In this document: one piece after another, positions 22,400 through 28,767 of the stretch
Numbering within the stretch: position 1 is the stretch's first letter
Layout of the letters: each line of letters begins with the position of its first letter
Source: a virus
DNA: 34,492 nucleotides
Reading direction: 5' to 3' (one strand)
IMG/VR virus record: IMGVR_UViG_3300032304_000308
Span: 1-34,492 of that record
Notes under the pieces: generated by a model
Database searches by the model: none
What the model saw: only the letters and a program-made list of their open reading frames with translations
What the model was told of the DNA's origin: nothing
Program-made: the position numbers and the translations under genes

Positions 22400-23070
22400 C
22401 TGTACTGCCCTTTCCCGTTATGCTCACAAGTTAATACCTTGCAATAACCTCTGCAAGTAAAGTTTGGTTTGGGATTCCACACCCCTGTTTTATGTGCGGC
22501 CTCTAAACGGTTAGTTTCTTCTATCCAACGCATCCAAAATAATGGGGCATCTTCTGCGGAATACTTAGCCTTAACAAAATCATCACACACAACAAACGCT
22601 AGCCCCGCCTTTACTTTCTGTACTCTAGGGAAGTGCTTAAATATTGCTAATGCCATAAGCTCTAACTGTTTAGTGTCGGCGTACTTACTTGACTTGCCCG
22701 TCTTGTAATCAACCACATGAGCAGAATCTTCGTCAATAATTAACAAGTCAGCTACGCCTCTAAACCAAACGTCCTTGTCAAAAAACCCACATGCTTCTAA
22801 GTCCTTGGTCAAACCCATGCGGTGCTCAACAAATTTCTCTCCTTGTATATTCTCTAGTATCTTGAGAACTGGCTCGATAAACTTATATTTCGCAGGGATT
22901 GGCACTCCTTGCCCGATGTAATCCTCAGCCGCTTTATGCACTTCCTTGCCGAACATAATAGCTTCTGTCTCAGGCTCTTGTATATCCTTGATTACCCTTA
23001 GATGGTAATATTTTCTAGGGCATTGTTGGAATAATCCAAGCGAGGAGTACGACCAAGTTACAGGTTTCAT
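22396..23070 (-). CDS. Cas4/RecB-like PD-(D/E)XK exonuclease
   Basis: The 224-residue product has the RecB-family nuclease core: an EVHKAAED helix with His45, RGVADLLIIDED with Asp108, VVDYKTGKS with Asp121 and Lys123, and QLELMALA with Gln135. One cysteine near the start (Cys17, FQQCPRKYY) and three near the end (Cys206, Cys210, Cys215, within CRGYCKVLTCEH) match the iron-sulfur layout of Cas4 and AddB nucleases. It likely resects DNA ends in phage recombination or host DNA breakdown. ATGA overlaps link it to genes on both sides. No Cas1 or CRISPR array is near, so a CRISPR role is not supported. Confidence 0.9.
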   Translation of the reverse strand: MKPVTWSYSSLGLFQQCPRKYYHLRVIKDIQEPETEAIMFGKEVHKAAEDYIGQGVPIPAKYKFIEPVLKILENIQGEKFVEHRMGLTKDLEACGFFDKDVWFRGVADLLIIDEDSAHVVDYKTGKSSKYADTKQLELMALAIFKHFPRVQKVKAGLAFVVCDDFVKAKYSAEDAPLFWMRWIEETNRLEAAHKTGVWNPKPNFTCRGYCKVLTCEHNGKGQYR

Positions 23071-23228
23071 TCGGACTTTTCTTTAGCTATCAGGCACAAC
23101 AGTCGGGCTTCAACCAATGCAGATTCAGCATGTAATTGGGCTTCTTTAAAATTTCTTTTTAGCATATTATCTTCGAAGTCTTTTAGGTTCTTCCGTATAT
23201 CTAATAAGAACTCAGCGTAATCTATCAA
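23067..23228 (-). CDS. Small helical protein, TTG start (53 aa)
   Basis: A 53-codon frame begins with TTG overlapping the upstream stop (TTGA) and ends overlapping the nuclease start (ATGA), so it fills the gap exactly. The product is helical and charged: IDYAEFLLDIRKNLKDFEDN, then FKEAQLHAESALVEARLL. A GAGGA sequence lies about 12 bases before the TTG. Precise coupling on both sides and amphipathic periodicity argue that it is real despite the rare start codon. Function unknown. Confidence 0.7.
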   Translation of the reverse strand: MIDYAEFLLDIRKNLKDFEDNMLKRNFKEAQLHAESALVEARLLCLIAKEKSE

Positions 23229-23464
23229 TGTTCCCATTCCTCATCATCCAAGTCAGCGTGTTCAAGTATTGTTTTCTTAGCCCGTTCTAGTAACCACACC
23301 ATAAGAGCGGAGTCTCCTGTGCTAGAAACTAATCGTTCTGCACCCATCTTTGTGTAACCTATAATAACGACGCACTCATACTCGCCCATATTATTTTCTA
23401 ATACGGTGTCGGCGTTGATGTCTTCAGTCGTCCCGCCTGTGAAGGGTAGTATTTTACCTGTCAT
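23225..23464 (-). CDS. Hypothetical protein (79 aa)
   Basis: This protein has a strand-rich middle (GEYECVVIIGYTKMGAERLV) and a C-terminal helix DSALMVWLLERAKKTILEH, ending acidic (DLDDEEWEH). I recognise the 'vVViGy...sS..d..lWLLErAK' pattern from small phage proteins of unknown role. ATGA overlap with the upstream 86-aa gene places it in the same coupled string. Confidence 0.75.
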   Translation of the reverse strand: MTGKILPFTGGTTEDINADTVLENNMGEYECVVIIGYTKMGAERLVSSTGDSALMVWLLERAKKTILEHADLDDEEWEH

Positions 23465-23721
23465 TTTTTACTCGCTTTCTTGATGGCTGCTCTAGTGCGC
23501 TTAGTAGCGACTTTGCTACTTTTCTCGGGCTTAACTCGATACTCATCAATTGCTGCGGTAAGCAGAGCAACAACACCCCACTGCACGAGCGTTTGTAGTC
23601 CTTGTTTACTAAACGTAACTTTAGCGTCGGCTGAGCCATCTTTGTTCTCCTTAATAATTTCTATACTAATACCGCACCCGTCAACATGCTTAGAACTTAT
23701 GTCTTTTGGTTTTAATGCCAT
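23461..23721 (-). CDS. Hypothetical protein with basic tail (86 aa)
   Basis: The product begins MALKPKDISSKHVDGCGISI and has a helix LQTLVQWGVVALLTAAIDEY, then a Lys/Arg-rich tail (KSSKVATKRTRAAIKKASKK) that could bind nucleic acid. AAGGAG precedes its ATG by nine bases. No family is recognised. The basic tail is a visible feature, not proof of DNA binding. Confidence 0.75.
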   Translation of the reverse strand: MALKPKDISSKHVDGCGISIEIIKENKDGSADAKVTFSKQGLQTLVQWGVVALLTAAIDEYRVKPEKSSKVATKRTRAAIKKASKK

Positions 23722-23722
23722 C

Positions 23723-23884
23723 TTATTGCTCCTTAGTTGCTAATTGAACAGCGTCATAAACTTGTTTAGTTGCTTTTAAAACATACTCAATATCGTTAGG
23801 GGTTAACTGCCCCATCAACTGCATTATCTTCATAACTGCAACATCGTTGTCCAAAGACTGCGGTTTAATTAAAGTTTCAATCAT
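23723..23884 (-). CDS. Small helical protein (53 aa)
   Basis: A 53-codon frame starts at an ATG overlapping the upstream stop (ATGA) and ends one base before the next ATG. The product, starting MIETLIKPQSLDNDVAVMKI and including LTPNDIEYVLKATKQVYDAV, is predicted to be two or three helices. Its start and ribosome site lie in copy 1 of a 25-bp direct repeat. Function unknown; the coupled placement and regular helical pattern support it as real. Confidence 0.7.
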   Translation of the reverse strand: MIETLIKPQSLDNDVAVMKIMQLMGQLTPNDIEYVLKATKQVYDAVQLATKEQ

Positions 23885-23905
23885 TTCTCTTGTGCCTTTC
23901 TTAGT
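23881..23905. repeat. 25-bp direct repeat, copy 1
   Basis: This copy is identical to 24120-24144 over 25 bases. On the minus strand it encodes the C-terminal KAQEK of the 80-aa protein, its stop, and the overlapping ATGA start and GAGAA ribosome site of the 53-aa gene at 23723-23884. Confidence 0.9.
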
Positions 23906-24123
23906 ATTGCTCTAGCAAATTCAATCCAGCCTTCATTGGAATCAATAAGATTTGTAACTGCATTGCCTATTTCTATTATTTCCTCATCTGTTAGTGTCTT
24001 TGCTGGATGGGTGTAAAGTGGAATATCAACCCATTTTGATTTTTCACCATTTACCCAACAATCATTGAGTGGTAAGCGTTCTAAATCGTATGGGTCAATC
24101 CACGCTACTGGTTCATTGTTCAT
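23881..24123 (-). CDS. Hypothetical protein, EPVAWI...PLYTHP type (80 aa)
   Basis: From the ATG at 24123 the product is 80 residues. It contains EPVAWIDPYDLERLPLNDCW and VDIPLYTHPAKTLTDEEIIE, a pattern frequent in small hypothetical phage and prophage proteins, and ends AILRKAQEK. The frame is open 39 codons further up, but those codons lie over another coupled gene (24120-24212), so the later ATG is preferred. This gene is exactly bounded by the two copies of a 25-bp direct repeat, so it behaves like an inserted or removable unit. Function unknown. Confidence 0.78.
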   Translation of the reverse strand: MNNEPVAWIDPYDLERLPLNDCWVNGEKSKWVDIPLYTHPAKTLTDEEIIEIGNAVTNLIDSNEGWIEFARAILRKAQEK

Positions 24124-24144
24124 TTCTCTTGTGCCTTTCTTAGT
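24120..24144. repeat. 25-bp direct repeat, copy 2
   Basis: This copy is identical to 23881-23905. On the minus strand it encodes the C-terminal KAQEK of the 30-aa membrane protein, its stop, and the overlapping ATGA start and ribosome site of the 80-aa gene. Recombination between the copies would remove exactly one gene and leave the coupling intact. Confidence 0.9.
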
Positions 24145-24212
24145 CGCAATCCAACGGCAATAACCAATATCGTCAAATACATCCCAGCTAACATTCCGTA
24201 AGCAAAGTCCAT
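24120..24212 (-). CDS. Tiny membrane protein (30 aa) after DNA polymerase
   Basis: An ATG shares one base with the polymerase stop (TGATG) and opens a 30-codon frame that ends in the ATGA start of the next gene. The product is one hydrophobic helix (FAYGMLAGMYLTILVIAVGL) with a basic end (RLRKAQEK), typical of tiny phage membrane proteins. Perfect coupling on both sides supports it. The role is unknown. Confidence 0.62.
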   Translation of the reverse strand: MDFAYGMLAGMYLTILVIAVGLRLRKAQEK

Positions 24213-26008
24213 CAACATTCTCCGTAAGATTTACCAACACCTATTTCACAAGCAAGGGGAAGAGTTAATGCCCACGACGGCCGGTAATTCATGCACTCCT
24301 CTATGTAAGCTAATGCCTCGTCCTTCTCTTCTTCTTTAACTACTGCCATCACCGCATCGTGCACAGTTAAGGCGACCTTGTACTTCCTACTAATCTTTAG
24401 CATCTGCTCACCAATTACACAACGAGCCAACGCCTGACACAAATTCTCCACAACTTTACCGCCGTAAATCTTAATGCGACCACGACGGCTAGCGTAGGTA
24501 TAGCCATCTTCGCCTTCTTGTAAGTCTTTATAGTTTAAATAAAGCCCGCTAGGGAGTAAAAAACCATGCTCCGTAAGGGTAAGTGCTTGCGCTTGATTCC
24601 CAACTTGCGCAGTTTTTTTAGTTCGGAGCGCTTCAAGGGAACTATTAGCTTGTTTCCAAAGTAAGGGGATATGTGGGTAGGTATCACGGTAGACTTGTAC
24701 AATCCTAACCGCCTCCTCGTCCGCAATTTCCACCCCAAAAGTTCTGAGTTGTACCCCAAACTTGGTAGAACCCATGCCATACCCCGCACCGAGGATTGTC
24801 GTCTTACCCACGAACCTCTCTCCATCCGTGATTTCTGCTTCCGCCTTATTGTAAATAGACGATGCCATGATTTTGTACACATCTTCTTTCCTTTCAAAAG
24901 CATCCACGAGGTCATGCTGTCCACTTAGCCACGCAACGATTCTAGCCTCAATCTGAGAGGAGTCGGCGTCGATTAAAACATATCCTTTAGGGGCAATAAT
25001 AGAATCTTTAAGAAGAGATTTTCTTGGAAGGTTTTGAAGATTAAGCTTGTCGTCACCTCCCCAGCGTCCAGTATGAGCAGCGTAATACCTAAGAGGAACA
25101 GGCATCTTGCCCCGTAGCGATATACTAATGAATCTTTGCGTGCGGGTTTCTTCAAGGGTGCTTTTAGTTCCGAGTCGTGCGGCGATAATGGCTTGAACCC
25201 TTTCATCAGGGTGCTCCATAAGGGCTTTAAACTCTTCATCATTCTTGGCAAAAGCGTAGGTAAGCTTTCCATTTGCAGGGCTCTCCTTCATCGGCGGCTC
25301 TACCCCCATACTTATAAGCAATTCTGCTAGCTTGGGGTTTGACATTAGTGTTTCTTTGTTAGCAACACATTGAGCCAGTAGTTTTTCTTTTCGGGCTTGA
25401 ACTTGCATCAGGTGTTGCTCAAGCAAAGGCGTGTCTAGCTGGAGAACTGGTTCGGAAAACATCTTAATCGTAAGGCTAATGAGCTCGAGCTCCGACCTAG
25501 AAAAGCGTTGTACCAGCACATGGAATAAGTCGTAAGTTAACTTAACATCGTTCTTGCAATACTCGCCATACTTAGCAAGCCATTCGGGTCTAAAGTCCGT
25601 TCGCCTTCTATCCATAGCGTCGACTACCTCTGTGCCTTTGACACCTAGGTTGTAGCGTATAGCTAATTTAGCTAAACTATTTCCCGCTTCCAAACCATCT
25701 GTTGCTCGAGCCATGCTAAGCGTGTCTAGCCAAGCCATCGGTTTAATACCAAACCGCCAAGACAAAATAGCACCATCAAACATAGCGTTGTGGGCAAGAG
25801 CAAAGGAATGACACCAATCAAACTTATACAAGAACTCAGAAATCTCGTCATGCGTTCCACTAAACCATTGAGGCTCGTCGTCATTGACTTGCACGGCAAC
25901 TCCGATTACTTCAAACCTATCGTCACGCACATACTCTTCCGTTGTGGACTTAGTTAAGCTAAAGTCACGGCTATAATATGTTTCGAAATCTATGGTGAGT
26001 ATGTTCAT
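24212..26008 (-). CDS. DNA polymerase, family A, with 3'-5' exonuclease
   Basis: The 598-residue protein has an exonuclease start motif (LTIDFETYYS, Asp7 and Glu9) and then the polymerase palm motifs. Motif A is LIDADSSQIEARI (about 345-357), motif B is RFVGKTTILGAGYGMGS (finger helix), and motif C is LTVHDAVMAVV (His-Asp at about 551). It copies phage DNA, probably with the primase-helicase and SSB-like protein of this arm. It is about 100 residues shorter than T7 polymerase; the thioredoxin-binding loop is not obvious. ATGA overlap with the upstream gene; downstream it is coupled to the tiny membrane protein. Confidence 0.95.
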   Translation of the reverse strand: MNILTIDFETYYSRDFSLTKSTTEEYVRDDRFEVIGVAVQVNDDEPQWFSGTHDEISEFLYKFDWCHSFALAHNAMFDGAILSWRFGIKPMAWLDTLSMARATDGLEAGNSLAKLAIRYNLGVKGTEVVDAMDRRRTDFRPEWLAKYGEYCKNDVKLTYDLFHVLVQRFSRSELELISLTIKMFSEPVLQLDTPLLEQHLMQVQARKEKLLAQCVANKETLMSNPKLAELLISMGVEPPMKESPANGKLTYAFAKNDEEFKALMEHPDERVQAIIAARLGTKSTLEETRTQRFISISLRGKMPVPLRYYAAHTGRWGGDDKLNLQNLPRKSLLKDSIIAPKGYVLIDADSSQIEARIVAWLSGQHDLVDAFERKEDVYKIMASSIYNKAEAEITDGERFVGKTTILGAGYGMGSTKFGVQLRTFGVEIADEEAVRIVQVYRDTYPHIPLLWKQANSSLEALRTKKTAQVGNQAQALTLTEHGFLLPSGLYLNYKDLQEGEDGYTYASRRGRIKIYGGKVVENLCQALARCVIGEQMLKISRKYKVALTVHDAVMAVVKEEEKDEALAYIEECMNYRPSWALTLPLACEIGVGKSYGEC

Positions 26009-26355
26009 AATGTTTGTGTTACTCCAGCAATAGGAGTTAGCCCTAGAGCTTCTAGCTTATCTGCCGTATATTGTATGGGGGTCTGAGTACTTAAACGAGT
26101 AACGCTCGGTATTACTAGCTGCGGATTTTTTAACTTTGGGTCAATCAACTCTTGCATCACTTGCTCAGTAAAGCGTTGCTGCATGAGTTTATCCATACCT
26201 TCGTTAAGTGCATCACGATCTTCTTTTTCTAAGTGCATGATGTAGCTGTTAATAAGTGAAGACCATTTGGCGTCTCTTACCCCAAATTCTTCGGGGTTGG
26301 TTTTCATACGCTCTAGCAACATGGCAACGCCGTCATTCATAGGGGAACTGGTCAT
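26005..26355 (-). CDS. Helical hypothetical protein upstream of DNA polymerase
   Basis: From the ATG at 26355 the product is 116 residues: helical (GVAMLLERMKTNPEEFGVRD, then LINSYIMHLEKEDRDALNEG) with a Pro/Thr-rich end. GTG at 26364 and ATG at 26340 are also possible starts, and none has a strong ribosome site, so the start is uncertain. The gene is tied to polymerase by an ATGA overlap, suggesting a replication accessory role, but no family is recognised. Confidence 0.65.
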   Translation of the reverse strand: MTSSPMNDGVAMLLERMKTNPEEFGVRDAKWSSLINSYIMHLEKEDRDALNEGMDKLMQQRFTEQVMQELIDPKLKNPQLVIPSVTRLSTQTPIQYTADKLEALGLTPIAGVTQTL

Positions 26356-26357
26356 TT

Positions 26358-26669
26358 TTAGCACCGCCCATCATCGTCAAGTAGTGGGTCAAAATAAGAT
26401 TCAAAGAAGGAAATGTTATCTTCATTGGCAACGAAGGCGTGACCCCCCGCAGTCATGATGTTTTTGAGTTCTCGTTGTTGTAGTGCGGTAGGTTTGTTAA
26501 GTCCCGCTTTACACTCAATAGCAACGAACTGTCCACGGAAACACGCTATAATATCGGGTACGCCTGAGCGACCATAGCCATGCGTGGCAGGGAAGAAATA
26601 GTAGACACCGTACTTCTTTAGTATCTTAACTATCTTGTCTTTAACTTTGGATTCGGGTGTAGTAGCCAT
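26358..26669 (-). CDS. VRR-NUC family nuclease
   Basis: From the ATG at 26669 the product is 103 residues. It shows the VRR-NUC core: GRSGVPDIIACFRGQFVAIE with catalytic Asp39, then ECKAG (Glu52, Lys54) and a helix TALQQRELKNIM. Small VRR-NUC proteins in phages are predicted structure-specific endonucleases that may resolve branched DNA. The start at 26669 was chosen over 26687 because it lies directly downstream of an extended -10 promoter element. That element would make the mRNA begin at or near the ATG (leaderless). Confidence 0.9.
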   Translation of the reverse strand: MATTPESKVKDKIVKILKKYGVYYFFPATHGYGRSGVPDIIACFRGQFVAIECKAGLNKPTALQQRELKNIMTAGGHAFVANEDNISFFESYFDPLLDDDGRC

Positions 26670-26675
26670 TGACAA

Positions 26676-26703
26676 AGTATAGCACATACAAAGTCAAACG
26701 CAA
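26676..26703 (-). promoter_or_regulatory. Extended -10 promoter giving a possibly leaderless mRNA
   Basis: The minus strand reads TGCTATACT, an extended -10 (hexamer 26681-26676), six bases before the VRR-NUC ATG. Transcription would then start at about the A of that ATG. A weak -35 (TTGCGT, 26703-26698) has a 16-base spacer. No Shine-Dalgarno lies between. Confidence 0.5.
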
Positions 26704-26740
26704 GAAATATTTTAGCTATTTTATAGGTGTTTTCCCCTGT

Positions 26741-26767
26741 AACATTCTTACAATCCGTTAGATTGTT
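26741..26767. repeat. Dispersed palindrome, copy A
   Basis: Arms AACATTCTTAC (26741-26751) and GTTAGATTGTT (26757-26767) surround a 5-base centre, with two mismatches. It is one of five related palindromes in the right arm. Unlike the others it lies about 70 bases ahead of the VRR-NUC ATG, between the terminator of the upstream operon and the VRR-NUC promoter. Confidence 0.7.
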
Positions 26768-26770
26768 TCA

Positions 26771-26796
26771 ATAAAAAAGCCACCCGAAGGTGGCTT
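26771..26796 (-). terminator. Rho-independent terminator with UUCG loop
   Basis: A 7-bp stem (AGCCACC 26778-26784 with GGTGGCT 26789-26795) has the very stable loop TTCG on the minus strand and is followed there by TTTTTTAT. It ends the operon whose last gene is 26960-27829. Confidence 0.92.
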
Positions 26797-26959
26797 AGTG
26801 TTGCTTTGGAGGTGAAATGTATTCAGACATTCCCTAGGTTCAGCAGATTACGCCCTAGTGCGTTTGAGTAGCTACTGCGGGGTACATACATCTGCCATAT
26901 AAATATCCCCAGCGTGTGAAAGGAGGTCACCATGCGGATCACTCACTTATTAGTATACC
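26797..26959. other. Non-coding strip / long 3' untranslated region
   Basis: This stretch lies between the stop of the 289-aa gene and its terminator; no recognisable gene fills it. The minus-strand RNA holds two CCUCC tracts (reverse of GGAGG at 26808-26812 and AGGAGG near 26921-26926). The plus strand therefore shows two ideal ribosome sites, each followed by an ATG (26817, 7 codons; 26932, 28 codons). A minus-strand frame of 36 codons (26933-26823) also exists without a good ribosome site. It may be a regulatory 3' region. Confidence 0.4.
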
Positions 26960-27829
26960 TCAACTTACGACAAAAGCAAAACCTTCGCCGTAATGACAGC
27001 CGATTGTTGCGATAGCTTCACCTTCCGCTAGCACCTTGAACATAGCGTACTTCTGTTGTATGTTCTCAGGCAGTTCGCTAAACGACTCATACCTTTGCAC
27101 AGTACCAGTAGCGTAGCTATACACAACCAAGCTTTTGTCGACATTGAGCTTTACACCATAGCCTTGCTTTGCCCCGACCATATCTTTAAGGTGCTTTGCT
27201 ACTTCAAACTTTTCGCACTTTTCGTCATGGTTAGCAATGTTACTGATACTGGCAGGCTTGGCTGGCATAGTACACGCAGCGTCCCCCCGCCGTCTTGCTT
27301 TGTATGCTTGCATAGCATAGAGGGTTAGCTCACCGTCAACGCTGAAATCCCACCGCAACTGATTGGATAGCGTGTCGTGTGCACCCCTCACAAACCCAGT
27401 AACTTTGTTGCCTATCAAGTCCGCTAGCTCTGTGTCCTGCCTTGGAGTAAACATTTTCTTAGCTATGCTAACAGCTTTCTTCATGTCACTTGTCGTAGCC
27501 ATGTTGCGGTTACCCTTAGCTTTATTGATGCGGAAACTCTCTATACCATAGGCGTCCTCGTTCATCCCGTTTCTCCAACGGCTAGTAATACTAATAGAGC
27601 CTAGCCTTTCGCCGTTCTCATACACACGGACATTGTTTATGGTGTAGCGGATTTTTGTTTCTTTGTCGGCATCATCTCTGTACCGTTCTGTCCGCACACA
27701 CTTGTCCGATACTGAAAACTTAGCAAGGGGCTTTATCATTGCGACCTTCTCTAAGAACTCTTCCAAGTTCGGTGCGTAGTCAAGGTTACGCCACTCGGTT
27801 TTTAGTCTTGTTCTATCTACTACAATCAT
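26960..27829 (-). CDS. Hypothetical protein of the MoxR-VWA module (289 aa)
   Basis: The protein has an N-terminal alpha/beta region (TEWRNLDYAPNLEEFLEKVA, then TINNVRVYENGERLGSISIT), a central SDMKKAVSIAKKMFTPR helix and a beta-rich C-terminus (YGVKLNVDKSLVVYSYATG). No enzyme motif or membrane segment is seen. AAGGAG stands before its ATG, nine bases after the DUF3150-like stop. It is the last gene of the block that ends at the terminator 26771-26796, so it is probably expressed with the MoxR/VWA genes. Function unknown. Confidence 0.75.
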   Translation of the reverse strand: MIVVDRTRLKTEWRNLDYAPNLEEFLEKVAMIKPLAKFSVSDKCVRTERYRDDADKETKIRYTINNVRVYENGERLGSISITSRWRNGMNEDAYGIESFRINKAKGNRNMATTSDMKKAVSIAKKMFTPRQDTELADLIGNKVTGFVRGAHDTLSNQLRWDFSVDGELTLYAMQAYKARRRGDAACTMPAKPASISNIANHDEKCEKFEVAKHLKDMVGAKQGYGVKLNVDKSLVVYSYATGTVQRYESFSELPENIQQKYAMFKVLAEGEAIATIGCHYGEGFAFVVS

Positions 27830-27838
27830 GGGATCTCC

Positions 27839-28705
27839 TTAGAAACTGAATTTAGAAAGTATTGCGTCAACCTTAGTCTTTACTGCTTCTCTAGCCATAT
27901 GACTTTCTCTGAGGTCGTCGGCGTCGTGGTTCTTAATAGCGTTCTCCAACTCGGTACGAGCCGTCTCCATATTAGAGTCACCTGTGAGATTAAAATGTTT
28001 CAGGAGAGAAGTTAACTCAACAGCATTCTCTACCAATGTGTCGTGTATTCGCTTGCGGTCCCCGTTTTCATTATCGGAGAGTCTTTCACTCATACGCAGT
28101 AAGCAATCGTGCAGGCGAGTCCACGCATCTTTCATTGCGTTGTCCAAGCGTTCTTTGTACAGACCTTCGCAACTCATGATGATCTCCGCTTTAGCTTCTT
28201 CGTTGATGTCCACACGGAAATCCCCTGCCATTGGCACAGGCAAGTAGTTAACTCGGAACTTAAACTTCCTAGCTACTGTTTCGGGTTCGGGGTACTCGCT
28301 ACGATCAAACAAATCACCAAGCTGAAACGCCGCCGCACTTACTAGGTTAGGATAAGCAACGATGAACTTGTCCACCAATGCCTGATAGTTTTTCTCAAGC
28401 GTGACTAGGTTCTCTTTGTAAGCTAGGAAGTTGCTCATTGGCAATAAACGCAACCCATTGTCAGACCAAGGTAAAGTCTGAGTCGAGTGCCAATGCCTAG
28501 CCGATGCGGCATACTTGTTAATAGTATCTAAAAACCCAGTACCCGCCAAGAGGTTCTTGTTGTAATTGCCTGCCCTTGTCTTGGTCTGTTTATCCAAGTC
28601 CACCTGAGTGGATACCTTCTTGTCTAGCTTACGAGCAGTCCACGCACTAATAGATAACTCTACTAACATGGCTGATGATGCGATTGATATGCTGTTCTCT
28701 TGCAT
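27839..28705 (-). CDS. DUF3150-like companion of MoxR/VWA proteins
   Basis: The 288-residue protein starts MQENSISIASSAMLVELSIS, followed by AWTARKLDKKVSTQVD and KTRAGNYNKNLL. It also has HWHSTQTLPWSDNGLRLLP and long helices to the end. This resembles DUF3150, which I know from phages and plasmids where it often accompanies a MoxR-type AAA ATPase and a VWA protein. It is predicted soluble and mostly helical, with coiled stretches that may contact the ATPase. AAAGGTAG precedes its ATG, just downstream of palindrome B. The assignment is from pattern memory, not a profile search. Confidence 0.65.
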   Translation of the reverse strand: MQENSISIASSAMLVELSISAWTARKLDKKVSTQVDLDKQTKTRAGNYNKNLLAGTGFLDTINKYAASARHWHSTQTLPWSDNGLRLLPMSNFLAYKENLVTLEKNYQALVDKFIVAYPNLVSAAAFQLGDLFDRSEYPEPETVARKFKFRVNYLPVPMAGDFRVDINEEAKAEIIMSCEGLYKERLDNAMKDAWTRLHDCLLRMSERLSDNENGDRKRIHDTLVENAVELTSLLKHFNLTGDSNMETARTELENAIKNHDADDLRESHMAREAVKTKVDAILSKFSF

Positions 28706-28726
28706 GATTAACTACCTTTCTTTGTT

Positions 28727-28757
28727 GGAACATCCTAACGCTTTGTTAGAATGTTCC
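28727..28757. repeat. Dispersed palindrome, copy B
   Basis: Thirteen-base arms GGAACATCCTAAC (28727-28739) and GTTAGAATGTTCC (28745-28757) have one mismatch and a 5-base centre: the best copy of the family. It fills most of the gap between the VWA and DUF3150-like genes and lies 21 bases before the latter's ATG, next to its ribosome site. Confidence 0.9.
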
Positions 28758-28767
28758 GTTGGTTTAA

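Noticed and set aside
22396-23070. CRISPR adaptation role for the Cas4-like nuclease
   Set aside because: No Cas1, Cas2 or repeat-spacer array was seen anywhere in the window.
24124-24240. N-terminal extension of the 80-aa protein
   Set aside because: These bases encode the end of DNA polymerase and a coupled 30-aa gene; the family pattern starts at EPVAW just after the ATG at 24123.
26823-26933. Minus-strand 36-codon frame in the 3' region after the 289-aa gene
   Set aside because: Weak ribosome site, not coupled to its neighbour, no recognisable pattern; mentioned only as part of the non-coding strip.
26797-26959. tRNA or tmRNA in the non-coding strip
   Set aside because: No cloverleaf, T-loop GTTCRA or CCA-type end could be traced.
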